A stretch of 64,000 nucleotides of DNA. Origin: an uncultured Actinomycetes bacterium (lineage in GTDB: Bacteria > Actinomycetota > Acidimicrobiia > Acidimicrobiales > Acidimicrobilacustridaceae). Under the pieces are notes generated by a model, which saw nothing but the letters and a program-made list of their open reading frames with translations, searched no databases and was not told the DNA's origin. Of the stretch, positions 51,546-58,928 are shown piece by piece. Positions within the stretch are counted from its first letter, which is position 1, and the number at the start of each line of letters is the position of its first letter. The stretch is from contig CALEHQ010000036.1 in the NCBI GenBank assembly GCA_937876315.1, positions 1 through 64,000 on the forward strand, read 5' to 3'. Position numbers and translations under genes: made by a program.

Positions 51546-52814
51546 TCAGGCTTTGGGAAGTTTGCTCAGTGGCTCGATAGTTGTAGCAAACGCCATGTCG
51601 TAGGCAATGGCCGCAACTGGAGTCCAGTCGGTATGGCGAAAGGTTCCTGTGAGCAAACTGAGCGTGACGGTGCCCATGCCGCTGGCCATGGTGAGATACC
51701 AAAATGCGGCGGCGTCTTCGGTAGCGGCGGGATCAGCCTTTTCGACAGCATCAAGGACGATTGCGAGTGAAGCGGCTGTGCGTTTCCGGCCGGCGGCGGC
51801 GAGATCTGGGTGGTGACGCATCGCCACGGTGGTTTCGGTACGAAGTTGGCGAATCGGCCGATTCGCTTCTGCGACTAGCCCGACATGTAAGGCAACGATC
51901 GCGGCTTTGTATTCGTCCGGGCCGAGTTCGAGAAACGACGCTGTTCCCGTTTGCCAGATCTGGCTCATCATCTGGCCAATCGCCATATGCATGAGCTCGT
52001 CTTTGGTGCCGACATGTGTGTATGCAGAACTAAATGAGTGTCCAGCTGCCCGAGCAACGCGGTGCGCGGTGGTCTTTTCGAAACCGACACGAGCCACAAC
52101 TTCCATAACGGCGGAAACAAATTCGTCGAGGCCAACATCGCCCGTGTCGGGCTCAGGTATTGGCAACAAAACCGGTGAAGCCTTGAGACCTTGCTGATTC
52201 AAGTTCGCAGGATCAAGAGCGCTATCCCGGAACTGGACAAGAATTCTTTTCCAGGGTGGACGAGTCTTGGGGACTGACCTGCTGGTGACAACGCATCCAG
52301 TCGGAACTGTCAACCGAAGTGAGCAGATCGCCGGCGGAATATCGGGGTTCCTTGAGCAGATTTGCTGAAAGAGGGAGTCCACTTCGTCGCGAACAGAGTC
52401 GACAAGGAGTGGAAAGCGTCGAGCGACGGCGACAACCTCGATGGCGGCTGCGGTTAATGCAGAAGGAGTTTCGAGTTCTTGGAGCAACCATTCAGAGGGT
52501 TCGGAATCGTTGGACGAGGCAAAGGCGTCAAACTCGAGGATGAGCCGTCTGAAGTGATCACGAAGTTTCCCGTCCCAGAGTTCAAGCGCAACGTCTTCAG
52601 CAGAGTCGTACCGGCCGTAGAGCGGGCCATTGGACATCCCGGCGTGGGTTGCGATCTTGGTGAGGGCAAGACCATCGACGCCATTTTCTGCGAGTAACTC
52701 AAGAGCCGATGCGGTGATGGCCTCTTGAACCTCGCGGGTCTTTTGTGCTCGTGAGACCTTTGGTCGGTCTGGTGGTGAACTCACTGATCCTGAGCCCTTG
52801 GTCTTCTTGGCCAT
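51546..52814 (-). CDS. Tandem TetR-type transcriptional regulator
   Basis: 422 aa, twice the usual TetR length, with two HTH domains. The first (residues 25-75) is TREVQEAITASALELLAENG, LTKIATHAGMSNGPLYGRYDSAEDV; the second (230-275) is EFVSAVMEVVARVGFEKTTAHRVARAAGHSFSSAYTHVGTKDEL. Each is followed by a helical ligand/dimer domain. It starts leaderless (TAACCT 6 nt before the ATG) and is divergent from the LLM/hydratase/SDR operon, which it probably controls. A double-headed TetR may bind DNA as an intramolecular pseudo-dimer. Confidence 0.85.
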   Translation of the reverse strand: MAKKTKGSGSVSSPPDRPKVSRAQKTREVQEAITASALELLAENGVDGLALTKIATHAGMSNGPLYGRYDSAEDVALELWDGKLRDHFRRLILEFDAFASSNDSEPSEWLLQELETPSALTAAAIEVVAVARRFPLLVDSVRDEVDSLFQQICSRNPDIPPAICSLRLTVPTGCVVTSRSVPKTRPPWKRILVQFRDSALDPANLNQQGLKASPVLLPIPEPDTGDVGLDEFVSAVMEVVARVGFEKTTAHRVARAAGHSFSSAYTHVGTKDELMHMAIGQMMSQIWQTGTASFLELGPDEYKAAIVALHVGLVAEANRPIRQLRTETTVAMRHHPDLAAAGRKRTAASLAIVLDAVEKADPAATEDAAAFWYLTMASGMGTVTLSLLTGTFRHTDWTPVAAIAYDMAFATTIEPLSKLPKA

Positions 52815-52820
52815 GAGGTC

Positions 52821-52826
52821 AGGTTA
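52821..52826 (-). promoter_or_regulatory. -10 hexamer of the tandem TetR gene
   Basis: Minus-strand TAACCT, 6 nt before the ATG at 52814. Confidence 0.5.
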
Positions 52827-52875
52827 GGGGAGATTCAGTTCTAGCGAAGGTTTTGGCGATTAGCACAAGGATTAT

Positions 52876-52905
52876 TTGAAATCAGAAAATCTTTCAAGAA
52901 TCTGA
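52876..52905. promoter_or_regulatory. Candidate operator in the TetR/LLM intergenic region
   Basis: Within an AT-rich patch, TTGAAA (52876-52881) and TTTCAA (52892-52897) form an inverted repeat, overlapped by TCAGA (52882-52886) and TCTGA (52901-52905). Two overlapping half-site pairs would suit a two-headed TetR regulator. The link is inference. Confidence 0.35.
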
Positions 52906-52984
52906 CTAGAGGGCTTTGACGACCGGACAGGGTGGAGAAGGGGCTAGAACAACAGCGCCGTCGTCGTGATGGCATGGAGGAACT

Positions 52985-54010
52985 ATGAAGGTCGATATCT
53001 CTCTCGCAATGTCCGGACCGCTCGATGCGGTGCCCCGGGCGGCTGAACTCCAGGGCCTTGGGGCCGATGGACTTTTCAGCTTTGAAAATGCCCATGACGC
53101 CTTCTTCCCGCTCGTCTTGGCCAGCACCTCCTGTCAGATCGACCTGATGACCAATGCGGCCATGGCGTTCCCTCGAAGCCCGCTGCATCTCGCCTACTCC
53201 GCCAACGACCTCCAACTCCTTACTGGCGGCAAGTTTCGTTTAGGCCTTGCCTCGCAGATTCGTCCGCATATTCAAAAGCGTTACGGATCGGTGTGGGAGA
53301 AGCCGGTTGCACAGATGCGCGAATGGGTGAGCGCAACGAAGGCGATTCTCGCTCACTTTGCTGGTGAAGGTCCGTTCGACTTCAAGGGTCAATGGACGAC
53401 GCACACACTCATGACCCCGAATTTCAATCCGGGTCCGAATCCGTTCGGAAAAGCACCGGTGCTCGTCGGTGCGCTCGGTCCGAAGATGTGTGAAATGTCC
53501 GCCGAGGTTGCCGACGGCATTTTGGTGATGCCGTTCAACTCTGAGCGCCACTTTGCCGAACGAACGATGCCAGCGCTTGAACGTGGTTTCGCGAAGTCAG
53601 GGCGTGATCGTAAGGACTTCGAAATCATTCTCGAAGTCATCTGTGCAGTGGGACAAACCGATGAAGAAATCGCTGCAGCAGCTAATGGCGTGAAGACCCT
53701 TCTTGGTTTCTACGGTTCAACCCCTTCGTACAAGCCTGTGCTCGATGTCGAAGGTTGGGGCGAACTGCAACCTGAACTCAATGCGCTGTCGAAGCAGGGC
53801 GACTGGGCCGGTATGGCCAAGAAGATTGATGAGGAGGTGCTTCGGACGATTGCTGTTGTTGGTACTCCGAAGGAAGTTGCTGCTGAGATCGTGCGTCGTT
53901 TCGGACACGAAGCCAATCGCGTGTGTCTCTACTTCCCCGGCTATCCGATTACCGACGAATGCATCGCGGAAACAATTCGTGAGATCAAGGTTGCCTCGGG
54001 CGAAGTGTGA
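52985..54010 (+). CDS. F420-dependent LLM-class oxidoreductase (TIGR03617-like)
   Basis: 341 aa, luciferase-like TIM barrel. KVDISLAMSGPLDAVPRAAELQGLGADGLFSFENAHDAFFPLVLAS and RSPLHLAYSANDLQLLTGGKFRLGLASQIRPHIQKRYG are close to the TIGR03617 F420-dependent family of Actinobacteria. GGAGG lies 6 nt before the ATG. It leads an operon with an enoyl-CoA hydratase and an SDR, which suggests CoA-ester or steroid/terpenoid breakdown; the substrate is unknown. Confidence 0.87.
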   Translation: MKVDISLAMSGPLDAVPRAAELQGLGADGLFSFENAHDAFFPLVLASTSCQIDLMTNAAMAFPRSPLHLAYSANDLQLLTGGKFRLGLASQIRPHIQKRYGSVWEKPVAQMREWVSATKAILAHFAGEGPFDFKGQWTTHTLMTPNFNPGPNPFGKAPVLVGALGPKMCEMSAEVADGILVMPFNSERHFAERTMPALERGFAKSGRDRKDFEIILEVICAVGQTDEEIAAAANGVKTLLGFYGSTPSYKPVLDVEGWGELQPELNALSKQGDWAGMAKKIDEEVLRTIAVVGTPKEVAAEIVRRFGHEANRVCLYFPGYPITDECIAETIREIKVASGEV

Positions 54011-54858
54011 TGACCCGCACGATCGATACCGGCACAACTGATCTGTTGGCAGAACTTCACGACGACGGAGTTCTGGTCGCCACACTGAATCGTCCCGATA
54101 CGCGTAATGCATTTAGCGGTGCGATGGGTCGTGCGCTCGGTGATGTCTATCGAATGGCTGACACCGATGATGCGGTGCGTGTCGTTGTCCTTACCGGAAC
54201 GCCACCTGCGTTCTGTGCAGGTGCAGATTTCTCAAACGGTTCCGATGTTTTCGAGCGGTCTGACGCACCGGCGTTCAGTGCGAATCCGGTGAATCCGCCG
54301 GCCTGGCGAATTCGCAAACCAGTGATTGCTGCCGTCAATGGCCATGCGATCGGTGTTGGCTTCACACTGACTTTGCATTGCGACCTGCGCTTCATGGCGC
54401 ACGACGCAAAATACGGAATCGTGCAGGTTCGTCGCGGCGTAATGCCCGACGCCATGAGCCACTGGACTCTTCCGCGTCTTGTCGGCCTTGCGAATGCGGC
54501 AGACATTCTTCTCACTGGTCGCACGTTTACCGGCGCTGAAGCTCGAGATCTTGGTGTCGCATCTCGAGTGCTTCCGAACGACGACGTCTTGCCACACGCG
54601 CTTGAAGTTGCCCACGACATGGCCGTCAACACCGCTCCGCTTTCGGTTGCGGTGAGCAAGCGCCTGCTTTGGGGAACCTTCGCAATGACGCCAGACGAAG
54701 TGGATCGAGCCGAAACCGATCTTCATCATCACCTCATGGGCGAAGCCGATGCCCGCGAAGGTGTCATGGCCTTTCTGGAGCGGCGCGATCCACAGTGGTC
54801 GCTTACTGTCAACGACAACTGGCCAAGCGAATGGCCGACACCGGGGGACATCACATGA
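54010..54858 (+). CDS. Enoyl-CoA hydratase/isomerase family protein
   Basis: 282 aa, crotonase fold. LVATLNRPDTRNAFSGAMGRALGD, VVLTGTPPAFCAGADFS (oxyanion-hole loop), KPVIAAVNGHAIGVGFTLTLHCDLRFMAHDAKYGI, RRGVMPDAMSHWTLPRLVGLANAADILLTGRTFTGAEARDLGVAS. The ATG overlaps the LLM stop by 1 nt and the stop overlaps the SDR start by 4 nt. Confidence 0.9.
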   Translation: MTRTIDTGTTDLLAELHDDGVLVATLNRPDTRNAFSGAMGRALGDVYRMADTDDAVRVVVLTGTPPAFCAGADFSNGSDVFERSDAPAFSANPVNPPAWRIRKPVIAAVNGHAIGVGFTLTLHCDLRFMAHDAKYGIVQVRRGVMPDAMSHWTLPRLVGLANAADILLTGRTFTGAEARDLGVASRVLPNDDVLPHALEVAHDMAVNTAPLSVAVSKRLLWGTFAMTPDEVDRAETDLHHHLMGEADAREGVMAFLERRDPQWSLTVNDNWPSEWPTPGDIT

Positions 54859-55781
54859 ACGAGGAACTGAACGTCACGACTGATGATGTGCTTCAAGGCA
54901 TCGACCTTTCGGGAGAGGTCGTGTTGATTACAGGTGGAACCACAGGTCTGGGGAAAGAGTCAGCGCGCGCTCTTGGATCAGCTGGCGCGACCGTGATCAT
55001 CACTGCTCGCTCCGAAGAAAAGGGGCAGGCTGCCGTTGCACAGCTGACCGAACTTGTACCCGATGGTGACTTTTCGTTCGAGGTGATGGAACTGGGTTCG
55101 CTTGACAGCGTGCGTTCCTTCACCGATCGATTCCTGGCATCGCATGACCGCCTCGATGTGCTTTTGGCGAATGCCGGCATCATGGCGGTTCCCTACGGAA
55201 AGACTGACGATGGGTTCGAATTGCAGTTCGGTACTAACCACCTTGGTCATTTCGTACTCGTGAATCGTCTGCTGCCGCTGTTAAAGGCGAGCGCACCTTC
55301 TCGCATTGTGAATCTGAGTTCGGCCGGTCACTTTGCATCAGGAATCATTTGGGACGACCCGAACTTCGAAACCAATGAGTATTCAAAGATGGATGCCTAC
55401 GGGCAGTCCAAGACCGCAAACATTCTCTTCACCGTTGAACTCGAGCGTCGATACGGCGACGCAGGTGTCCACTCGTGGGCGGTACATCCCGGAATGGTGA
55501 TGACCGACTTAGCCCGAAGTTTCACGAAGGACGACTTCGGCGATCTCGCTTCACGGGCAAAGAAGTCGGGCATGAAAATGCCGACGCTTGTGAACGTTGA
55601 CGTTGGTGCGTCAACGCAGGTGTGGGCCTGTGCCAGCGCCGAGGCCCTCGAAAAGCCCGGCTCCTACCTCGCTGATCGCGCATTTACCGAACCTTCCGAC
55701 TACGCCAATGATCCGGAACTGGCGAAACGGTTGTGGGTTCTTTCAGAACAGCTTGTTGGGGAACAGTTCCCCGAGGCCTGA
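54855..55781 (+). CDS. Short-chain dehydrogenase (retinol-dehydrogenase-like SDR)
   Basis: 308 aa. Cofactor motif TGGTTGLGKE (residues 27-36), LLANAGIMAVPYG, FGTNHLGHFVLVNRLLPLL, catalytic Ser in VNLSSAGHFASG and Tyr-Lys in YGQSKTANILF, then VHPGMVMTDL. The start at 54855 shares ATGA with the upstream stop; the frame reaching 54669 lies within the hydratase gene. Third gene of the operon controlled, by inference, by the tandem TetR. Confidence 0.9.
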   Translation: MNEELNVTTDDVLQGIDLSGEVVLITGGTTGLGKESARALGSAGATVIITARSEEKGQAAVAQLTELVPDGDFSFEVMELGSLDSVRSFTDRFLASHDRLDVLLANAGIMAVPYGKTDDGFELQFGTNHLGHFVLVNRLLPLLKASAPSRIVNLSSAGHFASGIIWDDPNFETNEYSKMDAYGQSKTANILFTVELERRYGDAGVHSWAVHPGMVMTDLARSFTKDDFGDLASRAKKSGMKMPTLVNVDVGASTQVWACASAEALEKPGSYLADRAFTEPSDYANDPELAKRLWVLSEQLVGEQFPEA

Positions 55782-55783
55782 AC

Positions 55784-56443
55784 TCAGCGAGCGCGCAATT
55801 CGAGCTGTTCGCGGTTAGTAATGCGATAGCGACGCTCGGATTGTTCGATCCAACCGAGTCGCACGAAACTTGCGATTGCTTTGTTGACGCGTTCTCGCGA
55901 CGCGCCAACCATGCCTGCGAGTTCTTCCTGCGTAATCGGAAGTGAGAACTCATCAGCTGTGCCGGCCAGTTCAAGAAGTCGTTTGGCGGTGCGGCCGGTG
56001 ACGTCGAGGAATACGGAATCGGCGAGTTGCTCGTCGGTGTTGCGAAGTCGGTTGGCCAGCATCTCGACGACATTCCAGAGCAGCTGCGGCTGATCGCGGT
56101 AGATATCGCGAAGCGGAGCGTATGCAATGGCGATGACTTCAGAGGGCTCAAGAGCGCGGGCCTCAGCTGATCGGGCGAGACCGTCGAAAAGAGGCATCTC
56201 GCCAAGAAGATCACCGCGCTCCATGAGAGCAACTACTGATTCGCGACCATCGATAGAGCGATTGGCGATAGCGATTCGGCCAGATACCACGACAAAAAGC
56301 TCAGTTGCCGCGTCGTTCTCGGTAAAGAGGACTCCGCCACGAGCGAAGGAGCGCTGTTCAGAAGCAGCGACAACGGTGTCGAGCGGTGTGCCGTCGAATC
56401 CTTTGAAGAACTCGATGGTGTTGAGGAGTTCGCGATCAGTCAC
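55784..56443 (-). CDS. Crp/Fnr-family transcriptional regulator
   Basis: 219 aa. N-terminal cyclic-nucleotide-type domain (FKGFDGTPLDTVVAASEQRSF, ELFVVVSGRIAIANRS, ERGDLLGEMPLFDGLARSAEARALEP) and C-terminal Crp HTH (LPITQEELAGMVGASRERVNKAIASFVRLGWIEQSERRYRI). The effector is unknown. The start is taken as the GTG at 56443, which TAGAGT precedes by 7 nt, in place of the ATG at 56488 on the far side of that promoter. It stands where mycobacteria carry carD upstream of ispD. Confidence 0.87.
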   Translation of the reverse strand: MTDRELLNTIEFFKGFDGTPLDTVVAASEQRSFARGGVLFTENDAATELFVVVSGRIAIANRSIDGRESVVALMERGDLLGEMPLFDGLARSAEARALEPSEVIAIAYAPLRDIYRDQPQLLWNVVEMLANRLRNTDEQLADSVFLDVTGRTAKRLLELAGTADEFSLPITQEELAGMVGASRERVNKAIASFVRLGWIEQSERRYRITNREQLELRAR

Positions 56444-56450
56444 GCCTTTG

Positions 56451-56456
56451 ACTCTA
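56451..56456 (-). promoter_or_regulatory. -10 hexamer of the Crp-family gene
   Basis: Minus-strand TAGAGT, 7 nt before the GTG at 56443. Confidence 0.5.
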
Positions 56457-56519
56457 GCGGGGCAGGGGAGAGTGTGACGTCGGTCCAATGTCCAACGACT
56501 ACTCAGCGTTGACCTCGCC

Positions 56520-56525
56520 TAGCCT
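56520..56525 (+). promoter_or_regulatory. -10 hexamer upstream of ispD
   Basis: TAGCCT, 8 nt before the ATG of an eight-codon mini-ORF (56534) that overlaps the ispD start. Confidence 0.45.
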
Positions 56526-56533
56526 CTTGATCC

Positions 56534-56560
56534 ATGGTTGCGAAATGGTCAGCGCGATGA
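56534..56560 (+). CDS. Leader mini-ORF coupled to ispD
   Basis: Eight codons (MVAKWSAR) and TGA. The ATG is at leaderless distance from TAGCCT, and its stop shares ATGA with the chosen ispD start at 56557. Translation of the mini-ORF could deliver ribosomes to ispD, which has no Shine-Dalgarno sequence. It may equally be fortuitous. Confidence 0.35.
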   Translation: MVAKWSAR

Positions 56561-57258
56561 CGAACAGGAACTCGGTACCTACCGATGGTCCGGTGTGGAC
56601 AATCGTGCTTGCAGCCGGGTCGGGTCGTCGTTTTGGCGTGACACCAAAGCAATACGAATTTCTTGGCAATGACCGAGTGATTGATCACTCGCTTGCGGTG
56701 AGTCGTGCCGCTGCTGATCATGTCGTGGTTGTACTCGCTCCAGGTCAAGAGCGAGAAGGCGCCGAACTCGTTGAAACCGGTGCCGCCGATGTTGCGGTGA
56801 CTGGTGGAACTGAACGAGCTGACTCTGTTCGAGCAGCACTTGCAGTTATTGCCGAGGACGCCGCTGTGATTGTTGTGCACGACGCAGCACGACCTCTCGC
56901 GTCTGGTGAACTTCATCAGGCGGTGGTGGCTGCGGTTCATGCCGGCGCCGATGCTGCGATCCCTGCGATTCCGGTGACCGACACGATCAAACGAATCGCT
57001 CACGATCAAAACGGCCGATCAGTTGTGGCGGAAACGCTTGACCGGTCAACCTTGGTGGCAGTGCAGACCCCTCAAGCATTCAGGGCAGACATCCTTCGAG
57101 ATGCCCACGCCAGTTCTGCCGGGGCAACCGACGACGCTGCGCTGGTTGAAGCAATTGGTGGAACGGTGATTGTGATTGACGGCGAATCAACCAACATCAA
57201 GATCACTGGCCCCAATGATTTAGCCATCGCCGCGATCCTCTTCGATGCCCTCGGGTAG
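56557..57258 (+). CDS. ispD: 2-C-methyl-D-erythritol 4-phosphate cytidylyltransferase
   Basis: Third step of the MEP isoprenoid pathway, 233 aa. WTIVLAAGSGRRFGVTPKQYEFLG (CTP site), VTGGTERADSVRAAL, VIVVHDAARPLAS, IPAIPVTDTIKRI, QTPQAFRADIL, TDDAALVEAIGG. In-frame ATGs at 56488, 56545 and 56557 are possible; 56557 sits directly before the conserved core and overlaps the mini-ORF stop. Followed by ispF after 9 nt. Confidence 0.93.
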   Translation: MTNRNSVPTDGPVWTIVLAAGSGRRFGVTPKQYEFLGNDRVIDHSLAVSRAAADHVVVVLAPGQEREGAELVETGAADVAVTGGTERADSVRAALAVIAEDAAVIVVHDAARPLASGELHQAVVAAVHAGADAAIPAIPVTDTIKRIAHDQNGRSVVAETLDRSTLVAVQTPQAFRADILRDAHASSAGATDDAALVEAIGGTVIVIDGESTNIKITGPNDLAIAAILFDALG

Positions 57259-57261
57259 GTT
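57256..57261 (+). promoter_or_regulatory. -10 hexamer of ispF
   Basis: TAGGTT begins with the ispD stop codon and lies 6 nt before the ATG at 57268. Confidence 0.4.
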
Positions 57262-57267
57262 GAAGGC

Positions 57268-57741
57268 ATGACGGTACGAGTCGGACAAGGTTTCGACGTG
57301 CACGCGTTCTCCGATGATCCGGCTCGAAAACTGGTTCTCGGCGGCGTGGTGTTCGACGGAGAACGTGGGTTAGTTGGCCACAGCGACGCTGATGTAGTGG
57401 CCCACGCCTGTGCAGACGCATTGCTTGGCGCGGCCGGCCTCGGCGATATCGGACAGCACTTTCCCGATACCGATCCGAAGTGGGCGGGTGCTGACAGCAT
57501 TGGCCTGCTCAGCGAGGTCGCGCGACTGGTTCGAGAATCAGGTTTTGAACCCGGCAATGTCGATGCTGCTGTGGTGTGCGAACGCCCAAAGTTGGCTCCA
57601 CGTCGCGACGAAATGTGCGAGCGACTTTCAGGCGCAGTCGGTGCTCCGGTCACGGTGAAGGGGAATCGCGCCGAAGGACTTGGCGCGATTGGTCGTGGCG
57701 AAGGTATTGCGTGTTTCGCAGTTGCGGTGGTCGAGCGATGA
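57268..57741 (+). CDS. ispF: 2-C-methyl-D-erythritol 2,4-cyclodiphosphate synthase
   Basis: 157 aa. VGQGFDVHAFSDDPARKLVLGGV (zinc-binding D-x-H), GLVGHSDADVVAHACADALLGAAGLGDIGQHFPDTDPKWAGADS and RRDEMCERLSGAVGAPVTVKGNRAEGLGAIGRGEGIACFA match IspF end to end. The stop overlaps the methyltransferase start by 4 nt; cysS, usually between these genes in mycobacteria, is absent. Confidence 0.96.
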   Translation: MTVRVGQGFDVHAFSDDPARKLVLGGVVFDGERGLVGHSDADVVAHACADALLGAAGLGDIGQHFPDTDPKWAGADSIGLLSEVARLVRESGFEPGNVDAAVVCERPKLAPRRDEMCERLSGAVGAPVTVKGNRAEGLGAIGRGEGIACFAVAVVER

Positions 57742-58892
57742 GCCCGGCACGCGGTGGTCGCAGCGGCGGAAAGTCGTCAAAGGGTTCGAAGTCATCGGGA
57801 CCGAAGTCATCGGGACCAAAGTCATCGAAGGGCGGTCCGCGCGCAAAAGCTGCCGGCCCGAAGTCCAGCCGCAAGGCTGCGGCTCCTCGCGGTGGCACCA
57901 AGCGCGCACCAGCGGCAAAACGCGGTGCCATGCCGAAGTCAGCAGCACCGGCCAAGGGAGCCGCGAAAGGTGCGAAGCCCATGTCGGCGGCGGCCAAGAA
58001 GGCTGTCGAGGCGAAACAGGCGCGACACGCTGTCGCTTCAGTTCGTAAGGCCGATCGTCCCGGCGGCACCCGACGGGCTCGTGGCGAAGGCGATCGTCCG
58101 ATTGCACGCGGTCAAGCAATTCCTCGTGGTCTTGGTGGCGATCAGGTCGAAGGTCGTCAGGCCGTGCGCGAATTGTTGCTCGCCGGCCGTCGTCGTGTGC
58201 GTGAAGTCATGGTGGCCGAGGAGCAGGAAAATAACGACACGCTGCTGGACATCATCGAACTCGCTCAGGACATGAAGATTCCGGTGCGCGAAGTCACGCG
58301 CACCAAGTTGTTCAGCGTTGCTCGTACCGAATCGCCGCAAGGTGTCGTCGCTCGTGCCGATGAACTTGAAGATCACGATCTTCTTGATCTCGCCAAGCGA
58401 AAGAGCGCCAACGGTGCGCCGCCGTTCTTGTTAGCGATGGATGGTGTTACTGATCCAGGAAACCTTGGCGCCCTGCTCCGATCCGCTGAATGCGCGGGTG
58501 TTACCGGTGTTGTGCTTCCGAAGCATCGTGCGGTGCACATCACTCCCACCGTTACGAAGTCAGCCGCTGGCGCTGTTGAGTATTTGCCGATGGCATTGGT
58601 TGGCGGTCTGCCGAACGCGATCAGCGAACTTCGGGCTGCAGGCGTTTGGGTTGTTGGCCTTGATATGGGTGGTGACACCGATCTGTTCAACCTCACGGTT
58701 GCCAACGAACCGGTGTGCCTTGTTATGGGGGCTGAAGGCAAGGGTCTTTCGCGTCTCGTTCGCGAGCGTTGCGACGCTGTCGCCGGCATCCCACTTCTTG
58801 GTGAAGTGGCCTCGCTTAACGTTTCAGCTGCAGGCGCGCTTGCCTGTTACGAAGTCACGCGTCGCCGACTCGCAGCTACGAACGTCGACTAA
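57738..58892 (+). CDS. rlmB: RlmB/SpoU-family 23S rRNA 2'-O-methyltransferase
   Basis: 384 aa. Residues 1-125 are a very basic, low-complexity extension (KSSGPKSSGPKSSKGG and many AAK repeats), then the substrate-binding domain (EGRQAVRELLLAGRRRVREVMVAE) and the SPOUT knot domain: LLAMDGVTDPGNLGALLRSAECAGVTGVVLPK, VCLVMGAEGKGLSRLVRERCD, GIPLLGEVASLNVSAAGALACYEVTR. It is expected to methylate a 23S rRNA guanosine; exact site is inference. The start overlaps ispF by 4 nt. The tail resembles the Lys/Ala tails of actinobacterial RNA- and DNA-binding proteins. Confidence 0.9.
   Translation: MSPARGGRSGGKSSKGSKSSGPKSSGPKSSKGGPRAKAAGPKSSRKAAAPRGGTKRAPAAKRGAMPKSAAPAKGAAKGAKPMSAAAKKAVEAKQARHAVASVRKADRPGGTRRARGEGDRPIARGQAIPRGLGGDQVEGRQAVRELLLAGRRRVREVMVAEEQENNDTLLDIIELAQDMKIPVREVTRTKLFSVARTESPQGVVARADELEDHDLLDLAKRKSANGAPPFLLAMDGVTDPGNLGALLRSAECAGVTGVVLPKHRAVHITPTVTKSAAGAVEYLPMALVGGLPNAISELRAAGVWVVGLDMGGDTDLFNLTVANEPVCLVMGAEGKGLSRLVRERCDAVAGIPLLGEVASLNVSAAGALACYEVTRRRLAATNVD
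57789..57831 (+). repeat. 15-bp tandem repeat in the rlmB N-terminal tail
   Basis: Two complete copies of AAGTCATCGGGACCG (second with one change) and a partial third encode the KSSGP repeats. Confidence 0.7.
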
Positions 58893-58928
58893 TTGCCCTT
58901 TGCATGCAGCTTGTGTTGTCAGCGGACG

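Noticed and set aside
57789-57831. Short tandem repeats as a possible CRISPR
   Set aside because: The 15-bp units have no spacers, are in frame, and encode KSSGP repeats in the methyltransferase tail. No cas genes are present.
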